From CBDFMR01 sp965249765 (GTDB taxonomy: Bacteria > Bacteroidota > Bacteroidia > Chitinophagales > Saprospiraceae), in assembly GCA_965249765.1 (NCBI GenBank), contig CBDFMR010000005.1, positions 806,001-870,000 on the forward strand: a stretch of 64,000 nucleotides of DNA. The letters are read 5' to 3'. Within the stretch, counting starts at the first letter, position 1. Each line of letters begins with the position of its first letter. This document shows, in pieces, positions 9,001 through 17,886 of the stretch. The notes under the pieces were generated by a model that ran no database searches, had not been told where the DNA came from, and saw nothing but the letters and a program-made list of their open reading frames with translations. Both the position numbers and the translations under genes were made by a program.

Positions 9001-9312
9001 AATTCGATTCCTAGTTTCTTTTGAATTTAACTCAATTAATTCATTAGGATTCGTAACGAGGGTGTTTTATGCACAAGAATCAAGAACTCCCCTTCGTCGC
9101 AATAGCCTACTATCCAGTAAAAATGGAATTAACATTGACAGAAGTTCTTTGCCACTTTCTCAAATGAATAGTCATATTATTCCAAAAATATAAGGACAAT
9201 GCATTGATTATTTACTCTTTCCATACCTTGAGATAGGATTTCATTAATTCCCAATGCAATAATTGGGTTTAATAGCATATTCTTAAATTACTTCATTAAC
9301 TAATACTTCTAA
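9001..9312. other. Intergenic region between divergent QTMAN-like gene and nadB
   Basis: About 312 bases, AT-rich. It must hold promoters for both flanking genes. On the minus strand TATTTTTG (9183-9190) fits the Bacteroidota -7 box and would give the QTMAN operon a leader of about 175 bases, but it overlaps the possible glycosyltransferase remnant. No tRNA, stable hairpin or convincing small gene was seen; a 66-codon plus-strand frame at 8993-9193 has no protein-like character. Confidence 0.4.
9129..9278 (-). pseudogene. Possible decayed glycosyltransferase C-terminal remnant
   Basis: One minus-strand frame reads LLNPIIALGINEIL, then about 20 codons, a TAA at 9177-9179, then YDYSFEKVAKNFCQC and a second stop. 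PIIALGINEIL resembles the sugar-nucleotide region, and YSFEKVAKNF resembles the terminal helix, of GT4 proteins. The piece is short, interrupted, and missing the rest of the enzyme. It could be chance. It lies directly upstream of the QTMAN-like gene. Confidence 0.25.
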
Positions 9313-10914
9313 GTGAATCAGTCTGATGTACTTATTATAGGAGCAGGAGTGGCAGGACTTACCCTTGCTATCAAACTTGCTGAAAAAAGAAAAGATCTAT
9401 CGATCACTGTCCTCACTAAAACCAACAGTGGGGAAAGCAATACTCGATATGCACAAGGAGGTGTTGCGGCGGTATGGAACCACAGTGTTGACAATCATGA
9501 AAAGCATATTGCTGATACACTGGATGCAGGTGATGGCCTTTGTGATAATGAAGTTGTGAAAATTGTCGTGGAAGAAGGTCCCAAAAGAGTAGAGGAGATC
9601 ATCGGCTGGGGGACTAAATTTGATAAAGAAGATGATGGGACTTATGACTTGGGAAGGGAAGGGGGTCATTCTGAAAACAGAATCCTGCATTACAAAGACA
9701 TCACAGGATGGGAAATACAACGATCCCTCAACGAGAAAGTCCAGGAATACAAAAATGTCACGATTCATGAACATTATTTTGCATTAGACATCATAACACA
9801 GCATCATCTCGGAAGAAATATCACAAGACTAAGTCCGGATACAGAGTGTTATGGTGCTTATGTTCTCAATAAAGAGAGCAACGACATTGAAACATTTCTC
9901 GCCAAAACTACAGTCTTGTGTACTGGTGGAGCTGGACAGATATATCAAAACACCACCAATCCCGTCATAGCGACCGGTGATGGAATGGCCATGGTCTATA
10001 GAGCGAAAGGCAGGCTTGCTAATCTTGAGTTTGTCCAATTTCACCCTACAGCACTTTTTAATCCTGTCAACGAAAACCCAGACTTTCTCATTTCAGAAGC
10101 TGTACGGGGATTTGGTGGAGTATTAAAGACACCGGATGGCAATGAATTCATGCAGAAGTATGACGAGAGGTTGTCATTGGCTCCTCGTGATATTGTAGCC
10201 AGAGCCATTGACAATGAGATGAAAATCTCTGGGGCAGAGCACATGTGTCTTGATTGTACTCATCTGGACCACGAAGAATTTCTGGAGCACTTTCCCAATA
10301 TTTATAACAAGTGCAAAAGCATAGGCATCGACATATTCAAGGACATGATCCCTGTGGTACCGGCTTGTCACTATGTATGTGGAGGCATTCTCGTAGATAC
10401 TTTGGGCAGGACGTCTATTGCTAATCTATACGCTGCTGGAGAATGTACCTGCTCAGGACTTCATGGTGCCAATCGGTTGGCATCAAATTCCCTCCTAGAA
10501 GGGATGGTCTATGGAGAGCGGTGTGCTAGAGCCATTGCCGAGTGTATTGATGGTTTAGAGATTAATCATAAAATACCCAACTGGGACGCAGAAGGCACCC
10601 TTGACCCCAAGGAAATGGTTCTCATTACTCAGAGTTGGAAAGAACTCAAGGAGATAATGAGCTACTATGTAGGAATTGTAAGAACCAACGTCAGGCTTAA
10701 AAGGGCACTTGATAGGCTGGGACTCCTGTATAGAGAGACCGAGATGCTCTACATCAATACGACGATTTCACCACAGTTGTGCGAGCTCCGAAATTTGATC
10801 ACCATAGGATTTCTGGTAACCAAGGCTGCTGAGATGCGACGAGAGAGTAGGGGATTGCACTACAATACGGATTATCCTGATCCATATGATTATAAGGAAA
10901 CGACGTTGATGTAG
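9313..10914 (+). CDS. nadB: L-aspartate oxidase NadB
   Basis: First enzyme of de novo NAD synthesis: oxidises L-aspartate to iminoaspartate using FAD. The FAD-binding motif GAGVAG is at residues 10-15, followed by NTRYAQGGVAAVW, the flavin/active-site stretch EFVQFHPTALF, and the late motif ANRLASNSLLEG typical of the succinate dehydrogenase/fumarate reductase flavoprotein family. 533 residues fits NadB. The start is a GTG; no nearer ATG preserves the FAD motif. NadA and NadC are not in the window. It converges with the downstream glycosyltransferase fragments. Confidence 0.95.
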   Translation: MNQSDVLIIGAGVAGLTLAIKLAEKRKDLSITVLTKTNSGESNTRYAQGGVAAVWNHSVDNHEKHIADTLDAGDGLCDNEVVKIVVEEGPKRVEEIIGWGTKFDKEDDGTYDLGREGGHSENRILHYKDITGWEIQRSLNEKVQEYKNVTIHEHYFALDIITQHHLGRNITRLSPDTECYGAYVLNKESNDIETFLAKTTVLCTGGAGQIYQNTTNPVIATGDGMAMVYRAKGRLANLEFVQFHPTALFNPVNENPDFLISEAVRGFGGVLKTPDGNEFMQKYDERLSLAPRDIVARAIDNEMKISGAEHMCLDCTHLDHEEFLEHFPNIYNKCKSIGIDIFKDMIPVVPACHYVCGGILVDTLGRTSIANLYAAGECTCSGLHGANRLASNSLLEGMVYGERCARAIAECIDGLEINHKIPNWDAEGTLDPKEMVLITQSWKELKEIMSYYVGIVRTNVRLKRALDRLGLLYRETEMLYINTTISPQLCELRNLITIGFLVTKAAEMRRESRGLHYNTDYPDPYDYKETTLM

Positions 10915-10917
10915 ATA

Positions 10918-11379
10918 TTAGTGGGTTCCTAAATCAATGATGTTTGCGTAATCTAGACCTCTGAAATCTATTGGTATTTCTTTTTCTTGACTGATATATA
11001 CTTTATAGCCTTTTGCGTTTATAGCCTTTAAAATTAACGGAGATGGCAGCACCTCGTATGCTATAAATTCAGTATAAAACATGGTTTCAATGGGGTGAAT
11101 AGTGTTAAAAATGACCTTCTTCTTGTCAAGAACACTTTCATTTAGATGTTTTACATTAATCAACCACTGTGGCGTCGGTTGGAATAAGTCGAATGGTTTT
11201 ATTCTTTCCAATGAATATCTGATAGGTAGTGTAAGAAGTAAGAAAACAAGTAAGGGCGGTAGAAATTTGAATCGTAGTTGACGTTTAATCGAACCAAGAT
11301 AAACAATGAAATAAGCAGTTAAAATGAATATTGCAGGAGCAGTAAATATGGTATAGGCCTGCATTTTAGTTTTGGCCAA
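10918..11379 (-). CDS. GT39/ArnT-like glycosyltransferase, 3' part after in-frame amber codon
   Basis: Continues the same frame as the gene at 11380-12417. It begins directly after the TAG with LAKTKMQAYTIF, which is the continuation of the conserved PFxFFSxxKTKMxxY segment of membrane glycosyltransferases. It holds two membrane segments and a soluble C-terminal part. It has no independent start context: its first codon is the TTG after the stop. It is best read as the C-terminal third of a single ~499-residue enzyme. Confidence 0.7.
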   Translation of the reverse strand: MAKTKMQAYTIFTAPAIFILTAYFIVYLGSIKRQLRFKFLPPLLVFLLLTLPIRYSLERIKPFDLFQPTPQWLINVKHLNESVLDKKKVIFNTIHPIETMFYTEFIAYEVLPSPLILKAINAKGYKVYISQEKEIPIDFRGLDYANIIDLGTH

Positions 11380-12417
11380 CTAAAAGAACACAAAGGGAAT
11401 AATTATCCAGATTAGTAGTATCCAATACTTGTAGTTGTTTTTCTTTTTGACTGTAATCCAAATCAACCATATTACTGGTAGATAAATTAATTCTCCGAAA
11501 ATTATTCTCATTCTGTCAAAGTGATAATAGATGGGATGACCATGAGGTTTAAGGACAGATGTAAAATGTAGCAGATTGTAATTGCCTTCACGAGCTGCCT
11601 CCAATGGAAATGAATTGTGGATATACAGTTGCCAAGGCAGCGTGGTTACAACTACCGTAAGTAATAATATTAGAAAAGGTCTAGCTATCTCCTTCATCGT
11701 CAACTTACCAGATTGGAGTAAAGCCAAAATCGAAATGGGTAAAACTATCAATGCAGGAAGCCATTTCGACAGAATGGCCAGGCCTAAAAAAACACCACAT
11801 AGAAAATTGAATATTCCTTTGTTGGTAGCGGCAAATTTTAGAGCGCAATAAACAGCGATGGTAATAAAACCCAAAAAGAATATATCAATATGATCGGTGG
11901 CTTGACGTCCTCCTGAAAGCTCAAGAATGAGACCATTAATAGAAAACAAAAAAGCAGCAATGATTGCGACTTTTTGACTAAAAAGATGCTTACCAATCTT
12001 GTAGGTAAATACTATCCCCAGCGAAGAGAGAATAATGGACGGAATACGGACAGCAAAGGCAGATTTACCAAAAGTCCAAAGACTGAGGGCCATTGCCCAG
12101 AGAGGGACGGGTTGCTTGTGAAGCCATATATGGTTTCCGGCCCAATTTTTATAGTCATATTCAAGAAGGGGAATTGAATATAGCATTGGCTTGAAGGGAT
12201 AATCTAATAAGTTTTTGGCTACTAGTGCATGGTATCTTTCATCCCAGAAATGAAGAAATGGATCAAATGCTACAACAACCCTGAGGGATATTCCGAGAAC
12301 AATAATAGACACAAGACAAAAACTCCAGTTTGCCTTTTTGTAGAACCTGAAACAAACAAAGGCAAAAAGTAAATAGATCAAAATGAAAGCAATTCCGGTG
12401 TAATGTTGATTAGACAC
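11380..12417 (-). CDS. GT39/ArnT-like membrane glycosyltransferase, 5' part ending at amber codon
   Basis: 345 residues with about eight membrane helices. The conserved acidic motif follows the first helices (FLHFWDERYHALVAKNLLDYP), as in PMT/ArnT dolichyl- or undecaprenyl-phosphate sugar transferases. Periplasmic-loop residues WLHKQPVPLWAMAL also fit. The frame ends IPFVFF-TAG; homologues usually carry Ser at the stop position, so a TCG-to-TAG change would explain it. The GTG start shares its G with the RecX stop (TAGTG), indicating coupling. Likely donor is a lipid-linked sugar; acceptor unknown. Confidence 0.8.
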   Translation of the reverse strand: MSNQHYTGIAFILIYLLFAFVCFRFYKKANWSFCLVSIIVLGISLRVVVAFDPFLHFWDERYHALVAKNLLDYPFKPMLYSIPLLEYDYKNWAGNHIWLHKQPVPLWAMALSLWTFGKSAFAVRIPSIILSSLGIVFTYKIGKHLFSQKVAIIAAFLFSINGLILELSGGRQATDHIDIFFLGFITIAVYCALKFAATNKGIFNFLCGVFLGLAILSKWLPALIVLPISILALLQSGKLTMKEIARPFLILLLTVVVTTLPWQLYIHNSFPLEAAREGNYNLLHFTSVLKPHGHPIYYHFDRMRIIFGELIYLPVIWLIWITVKKKNNYKYWILLIWIIIPFVFF

Positions 12418-12911
12418 TAAGCAAAATCTTTTATCTCATTTCCCACTTTCTGTACTAGTCCCGGTTCATAGCCACGTGAAATTCCATAACGATATAGTTT
12501 TTGAAAATCCCTGGCATCTGCCATGTCAAGATTAGATATTCTTACCTTTTTTGAGAGGATATAATGTAGTGCGTGCTGATATTCTTCATCTTCGATCATG
12601 GCCATGGCCTTTTTTATACAATAGGCACTTATTTGTCGTTTCTTGAGCTCCGCAATGATTTTGTTTTTACCCCATTTTTTTATCCTGAACTTTCCTCCCA
12701 CATAGGATCGCGTAAAGCGCTCCTCATCGAGGAAATCCTCGGCTATCAACTCAGCCATGATGACCTCCAGGTCATCTCCATAGATTTGATATTCGATCAG
12801 CTTATACCTTACCTCATGATGGCATCGATCTCTATAAGCACAAAATTTTCTAAGCTTATTTAACCCTTCTTCTTTGGTTAGCTTATTTTTTCGTGACTTC
12901 TTTGTGTCCAT
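12417..12911 (-). CDS. recX: Regulatory protein RecX
   Basis: 164 residues with the three-helix repeats of RecX, which inhibits RecA filaments. Recognisable segments are LRKFCAYRDRCHHEVRYKL, FLDEERFTRSYVGGKFRIKKWGKNKIIAELKKR. RecA itself is not in the window. Its TAG stop overlaps the GTG start of the glycosyltransferase by one base. It is divergent from mscS with 53 bases between them. Confidence 0.9.
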   Translation of the reverse strand: MDTKKSRKNKLTKEEGLNKLRKFCAYRDRCHHEVRYKLIEYQIYGDDLEVIMAELIAEDFLDEERFTRSYVGGKFRIKKWGKNKIIAELKKRQISAYCIKKAMAMIEDEEYQHALHYILSKKVRISNLDMADARDFQKLYRYGISRGYEPGLVQKVGNEIKDFA

Positions 12912-12964
12912 CTACGTCAATGTAGTATATTTTTTAAAACACTTCATAAATCAAAACACTGAAT

Positions 12965-13783
12965 ATGAATTTTGACATAGCTAAGATTTCTGACAAAGTG
13001 GCCGACATGACCATCGCATTTGCCCCAAAAGTTTTTCTTGCAGCCTTGACTCTGCTTTTAGGATTTTGGGTAATCAACCGTATCGTTAGGATTACTGAGG
13101 GACTAATGCATCGACATGGAATGGATATCTCTCTTTCTAGATTCTTAAAATCACTCTTGAGCGTTGCTTTGAAAGTCCTATTAATATTTTCGGCAGTGGA
13201 AATTCTCGGGTTTAAGACCACGTCATTTGTCGCCATTTTGGGTGCCTTAATGGTGGGCATAGGCATGGCACTCAATGGTAGTCTGGGCAATCTTGCGAGT
13301 GGGGTGATGTTGATGATATTTAAGCCTTACAATGTAGGCGACCTCGTGGAGTTAGGCGGTGGAAGTGTAGGCACAGTAGAAGCAATTAATGCTTTTAGCA
13401 CATCTCTGGCAACACTCGATAATAAACGTATATATGTTGCCAATAGCAATGTAACTGGTAATACCATTACCAATATATCTGGCCAAGGCATAGTGGGTGT
13501 GGAGCTCACCTTCGGGATAGGATATGATGATAGCATAGATAAGGCAAGAGACGTTATTCTTCGAGTAGGAGAATCCTGTCCGTACATTCTTGATGACCCG
13601 ACTCAGGGAGTTGTCGTTGCAGAGCTGGCAGATAATTCTGTAAATCTGGCTACGAGACCCTTTGTCAAAAGTGAGCATTACTGGGACACCATGTTTTATA
13701 TGCAGGAAAATGTCAAGAAAGAGTTTGATAAAGCCAATATCGGAATCCCATTCCCACAAATGGATGTTCACGTCAAAAACTAA
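12965..13783 (+). CDS. MscS-family small-conductance mechanosensitive channel
   Basis: 272 residues, close to E. coli MscS (286). Three N-terminal membrane segments are followed by the pore helix GALMVGIGMALNGSLGNLASGVMLMIF with its Ala/Gly packing pattern, and the beta domain KPYNVGDLVELGGGSVGTVEAI. The cytoplasmic alpha-beta vestibule follows. It opens under membrane tension to release solutes during hypo-osmotic shock. It stands alone and converges with carB. Confidence 0.92.
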   Translation: MNFDIAKISDKVADMTIAFAPKVFLAALTLLLGFWVINRIVRITEGLMHRHGMDISLSRFLKSLLSVALKVLLIFSAVEILGFKTTSFVAILGALMVGIGMALNGSLGNLASGVMLMIFKPYNVGDLVELGGGSVGTVEAINAFSTSLATLDNKRIYVANSNVTGNTITNISGQGIVGVELTFGIGYDDSIDKARDVILRVGESCPYILDDPTQGVVVAELADNSVNLATRPFVKSEHYWDTMFYMQENVKKEFDKANIGIPFPQMDVHVKN

Positions 13784-13887
13784 TTCTTAGGTATATGGAA
13801 CAGTCCCGTTAGACAGGTTTAGGCGGGGTAAGTAAATAGAATGGAACAGCATGGATGAGATCATCCTGTTTTGGTCATTTTTGGATC

Positions 13888-16704
13888 TTATCTGGACAGA
13901 TAAATACTCCTATTTCTTTCAAGCTCCCTAAAGAAAGGATCATTCAGATCATCAATAAACCTGATGGCCTCACCCGTAGACTTCATCTCTGGACCGAGTT
14001 GCTTATCTACATTGGGAAACTTATCAAAGGAGAATACCGGCACCTTAATGGCATAGCCTTCAAGTTTTTTGATCATTTCAAAATCCTTCAATTTCTTGGT
14101 TCCCATGATCACGTGGGTAGCGATTTTGAGGTATGGCACTTGATACGCTTTGGCAATAAATGGAGTAGTACGTGATGCACGAGGATTAGCTTCTATCACG
14201 TAAACTTCCTCCCCTTTTATGGCAAACTGGACATTTATCAGACCTCTTATCTTCAATGCAAAAGCCAACTGACGTGCATAATCCTTCATCTTCTCAAGTA
14301 CCTCGTCAGACAAGCTAAAAGTAGGCAACACAGCGGAGCTGTCACCACTATGGATACCGGCCGGCTCTATGTGTTCCATGATGCCCATAACATGCACATC
14401 ATCTCCGTCACAAATGGCATCGATCTCAGCTTCTTGAGCCCTTTCCAGAAACTGATCAATCAACACCTTATTATCAGGCATGTGTTTAAAAATGCTCAAG
14501 ACATGACGCTCTAGCTCGTCGTCATTAATGACAATACGCATTCGCTGACCACCCAAGACATAAGATGGTCGCACCAATACAGGGTACGATACTTCATGAG
14601 CAACCGCTATCGCCTCATCTGCGTCTTTGGCTGTTCCGTACCTGGGATATGGTATTTCAAGTTCCTTGAGAAGGTCAGAAAACCTTCCTCGATCCTCAGC
14701 CAAATCCAATGCATCATATGACGTTCCTAATACGGGAATTCCTTTTTTATGAAATTTCTCAGCAAGTTTGAGAGCCGTCTGACCACCCAATTGTACTATG
14801 ATGCCTATGGGTTTTTCAAGATCGATGATTTCCTCGATATGCTCCCAGAAAACAGGCTCAAAGTAAAGCTTATCCGCAATGTCAAAATCAGTGGAGACGG
14901 TTTCCGGATTGCAGTTAATCATAATGGACTCATAGCCAGCCTCCTTGATAGCCAGTAGACCATGGACACAGCAGTAGTCAAACTCTATTCCTTGACCTAT
15001 ACGGTTAGGCCCAGAGCCCAGTACTATGATTTTCTCCTTGTCAGAAACTACGCTTTCATTTTCTGTATCAAATGTAGAATAGAAGTACGGAGTTTGTGCC
15101 TCAAACTCAGCAGCACATGTGTCAACCATTTTATAGGTTCTTATGATCCCTAGTTCTTTTCGACGCTTTGTAACATGTTCTTCTTTAACACGCATTACCC
15201 ATGCTATCTGTGCGTCGGAGTAACCCAGTACTTTCAACTCTCTTAGAAATTCCTCAGTCAGATCTTCTGGAACATTAAATCGTTGCAACTCATTTTCTTT
15301 CTGTACCAACCTTTTAATCTGCTTTAGATACCAAGGGTCTATAAGCGTCAGTTTATGAATAGTTCTCAAAGGAACACCTAACCTCAACGCATCCTTTATT
15401 CTGTACACGCGATCATCACTGGGGACTTCTAGTCTTCTGAGAATGTCATCTGTTCTTATCCATTCCTTCTTGTCAGCTCCTAATCCACTTCTGTTGTTTT
15501 CCTGGCTTTGACAAGCTTTTTGTAAGGCCTCAAGAAAAGTTCGACCAATGGCCATTACCTCACCTACGGACTTCATTTGAAGACCTAGGGTATGTTCTGA
15601 GCCATAGAATTTATCAAAATTCCATCTTGGCATTTTTACTATGACGTAGTCCAATGTCGGCTCAAAGTAGGCCGAAGTAGTTTTGGTAATTTGATTTTTA
15701 AGTTCGTCAAGGTGGTAGCCTATGGCCAGTTTAGCAGCAATTTTCGCTATTGGATATCCGGTGGCCTTGCTTGCCAGTGCTGAAGATCGGGACACTCGAG
15801 GGTTTATCTCGATACAAATAAGTTGCTCGGTTTCAGGGTTGAGGGCAAACTGTACATTGCATCCTCCGGCAAAATTTCCAAGAGATCGCATCAGCATGAT
15901 GGATTGATTTCTCATTTCTTGATATGCCGTGTCTGACAATGTCATGGCTGGAGCCACCGTGATGCTATCTCCTGTATGGATGCCCATGGGGTCTATATTT
16001 TCTACTGTACATATGATGACCACATTGTTATTTGCATCTCTTAGAAGCTCGAGCTCATACTCCTTCCATCCCAGCACAGCTTTTTCCACCAATACTTCAT
16101 GTGTGGGTGACGATTCTAGCGCATGACGTAGTGCATCATCGAATGTATCGGGCTTCATGACAAAGCCTCCTCCTGTTCCACCTAATGTGTACGAGGGTCT
16201 AAGAACGAGTGGAAATCCGATGGTTTGTGAAGCGTCTTTACCCTCAAGAAAGCTATTGGCAATAAAAGATGGAGCAACATCTAGTCCCAGACTGATCACG
16301 TGTTGTTTAAAGGCTTCTCTATTTTCTGTGAGCTCAATGGCATCAAGATCAACCCCTATTAGCTTTACATTGTATTTCTCCCACAAGCCTACTTTTCCAG
16401 CCTCAATTGCTAGATTCAGTGCTGTCTGACCTCCCATAGTTGCAAGAACAGCATCTATCTTCCTCTCTTTGAGAATTGATTCTATACTTTCTATTGTGAG
16501 AGGTAGCAAGTAGATGTGATCAGCGGTCACAGGATCGGTCATGATGGTGGCCGGATTAGAATTGATGAGGCTCACCTCTATTCCTTCTTCCCTTAATGAT
16601 CGAGATGCTTGACTTCCTGAGTAGTCAAATTCGCATGCTTGTCCTATAATTATTGGTCCGCTTCCTATGATGAGGACGGATTTTATCGATTTGTCTCTTG
16701 GCAT
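13888..16704 (-). CDS. carB: Carbamoyl-phosphate synthase large subunit CarB, lacking the allosteric domain
   Basis: Makes carbamoyl phosphate from bicarbonate, ATP and glutamine-derived ammonia for pyrimidines and arginine. The two ATP-grasp halves are both complete: the first begins KSVLIIGSGPIIIGQACEFDYSG, the second KIIVLGSGPNRIGQGIEFDYCC, each with its later LVRPSYxLGG segment. At 938 residues it is about 130 shorter than E. coli CarB (1073) and ends RSIYLSR, without the C-terminal MGS-like domain that binds UMP, IMP and ornithine. I believe this shorter form is normal in Bacteroidota. The carA subunit is not in the window. Confidence 0.95.
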   Translation of the reverse strand: MPRDKSIKSVLIIGSGPIIIGQACEFDYSGSQASRSLREEGIEVSLINSNPATIMTDPVTADHIYLLPLTIESIESILKERKIDAVLATMGGQTALNLAIEAGKVGLWEKYNVKLIGVDLDAIELTENREAFKQHVISLGLDVAPSFIANSFLEGKDASQTIGFPLVLRPSYTLGGTGGGFVMKPDTFDDALRHALESSPTHEVLVEKAVLGWKEYELELLRDANNNVVIICTVENIDPMGIHTGDSITVAPAMTLSDTAYQEMRNQSIMLMRSLGNFAGGCNVQFALNPETEQLICIEINPRVSRSSALASKATGYPIAKIAAKLAIGYHLDELKNQITKTTSAYFEPTLDYVIVKMPRWNFDKFYGSEHTLGLQMKSVGEVMAIGRTFLEALQKACQSQENNRSGLGADKKEWIRTDDILRRLEVPSDDRVYRIKDALRLGVPLRTIHKLTLIDPWYLKQIKRLVQKENELQRFNVPEDLTEEFLRELKVLGYSDAQIAWVMRVKEEHVTKRRKELGIIRTYKMVDTCAAEFEAQTPYFYSTFDTENESVVSDKEKIIVLGSGPNRIGQGIEFDYCCVHGLLAIKEAGYESIMINCNPETVSTDFDIADKLYFEPVFWEHIEEIIDLEKPIGIIVQLGGQTALKLAEKFHKKGIPVLGTSYDALDLAEDRGRFSDLLKELEIPYPRYGTAKDADEAIAVAHEVSYPVLVRPSYVLGGQRMRIVINDDELERHVLSIFKHMPDNKVLIDQFLERAQEAEIDAICDGDDVHVMGIMEHIEPAGIHSGDSSAVLPTFSLSDEVLEKMKDYARQLAFALKIRGLINVQFAIKGEEVYVIEANPRASRTTPFIAKAYQVPYLKIATHVIMGTKKLKDFEMIKKLEGYAIKVPVFSFDKFPNVDKQLGPEMKSTGEAIRFIDDLNDPFFRELERNRSIYLSR

Positions 16705-16730
16705 CAGGCTGGCTCTTCTGGAATCACCGA

Positions 16731-16738
16731 CAAATATA
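16731..16738 (-). promoter_or_regulatory. Candidate -7 box for carB
   Basis: On the minus strand the sequence is TATATTTG, an exact match to TAnnTTTG. Transcription would start near 16724, giving a leader of about 20 bases before the carB ATG. No -33 TTG at the right spacing was found. Confidence 0.45.
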
Positions 16739-16776
16739 GATATTTGACATCTATTAAATCACTTGATAAAAAAGAT

Positions 16777-17727
16777 ATGTTGAAAGTCTTAATCTCAGAT
16801 AAGGTTCACCCACATTTGATAGATTCACTGAGGAAGATGTCTTTCGACGTTGATTATCGACCTGATATTTCCTACCCTGACACCTTGAATATTCTTCCGA
16901 CCCTCACCGGGATCATTATTAATAGCAAGACGGTCTTGCATCGACCCCTGCTGGAGATTGCTGAGAATATGAAATTTATTGGTAGACTGGGGTCAGGGCT
17001 TGAGATAGTAGACTTGGATTCTGCTGCCGAATTGGGCATCCATGTTTTTAACTCTCCTGAGGGCAACCGAAATGCTGTAGCAGAGCACGTCATCGGAATG
17101 TTATTGGCACTATCCAACAAGCTGATCAAGGCTGATAAAATGGTGAGATCCTTTTCCTGGAATAGAGAATTATGTCGGGGATTTGAGATAGAGGGCAAGA
17201 CCTTTGGAATCATAGGCTTGGGAAATGTGGGTTCCAGTCTCGCTAGAAAATTGTCTTCTCTAAGTCTAAATGTTATTTCATACGACAAATACAAGGAGCA
17301 ATTTGACGAGGACCTACGTTGGGTGAGAAAGGTTGATCTCCAAACACTGGTTAAAGAATCAGATATAATCAGCCTCCATGTTCCTTTGACACAAGAAACT
17401 TTTGAAATGATAAATGAAAAATTGATATCGAATTGTAAAGACGGTATAATTATCATCAATACCAGTAGAGGAAATGTACTCAGGACAAGGGACCTACTAG
17501 AGGGTTTGAAAAGCGGAAAGGTAGGTGGCGCATGCTTAGACGTCTTTGAAAATGAAAGACCTGAACTATATTCGACAAGAGAGTCAGTGATGTACAGGGA
17601 ATTATTTGACTTAAACAACGTCGTCCTCAGCCCTCATGTCGCAGGGTGGACAAAGGAGTCTCTTTTTAAAATAGCAAATACGCTAGTTCTAAAAATAGAA
17701 TCGATAAAGGCTTCAATAATGACTTAA
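16777..17727 (+). CDS. D-isomer-specific 2-hydroxyacid dehydrogenase (phosphoglycerate dehydrogenase-like)
   Basis: 316 residues from the ATG at 16777. The frame stays open back to 16639, but that would overlap carB and the extension is not protein-like. The NAD-binding motif GLGNVG is at 147-152. Catalytic-site segments INTSRG, FENE and SPHVAGWT carry the expected Arg, Glu and His. It most resembles short SerA-type enzymes without an ACT domain; a different D-2-hydroxyacid is possible. It is divergent from carB. Confidence 0.88.
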   Translation: MLKVLISDKVHPHLIDSLRKMSFDVDYRPDISYPDTLNILPTLTGIIINSKTVLHRPLLEIAENMKFIGRLGSGLEIVDLDSAAELGIHVFNSPEGNRNAVAEHVIGMLLALSNKLIKADKMVRSFSWNRELCRGFEIEGKTFGIIGLGNVGSSLARKLSSLSLNVISYDKYKEQFDEDLRWVRKVDLQTLVKESDIISLHVPLTQETFEMINEKLISNCKDGIIIINTSRGNVLRTRDLLEGLKSGKVGGACLDVFENERPELYSTRESVMYRELFDLNNVVLSPHVAGWTKESLFKIANTLVLKIESIKASIMT

Positions 17728-17886
17728 TTTGAAGATACGTATGGCGATAACATATATATGACAGGAAACCATGAGGGTTTTGAAAACCAATAAGATTTCT
17801 TTAACATTGTGTGCTTCATTCACACGAATGGAAGCTTGCGTATATTTTAACGAAAGATCTTTTTATTCTGAATTAAATCTGATCAG

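Noticed and set aside
8993..9193. A 66-codon plus-strand frame before nadB
   Set aside because: Overlaps the start of the QTMAN-like gene and has no protein-like pattern.
11380..11382. Reassignment of TAG as a sense codon
   Set aside because: mtaB, recX and other genes here end normally at TAG, so the code is standard.
16872..17618. A 248-codon open frame antisense to the hydroxyacid dehydrogenase
   Set aside because: It is the mirror of a well-supported gene and its translation is low-complexity without family motifs.
17795..17850. Small inverted repeats (GTGTG/CACAC) before the TonB receptor
   Set aside because: Five-base arms with a 7-base loop are expected by chance in AT-rich DNA.
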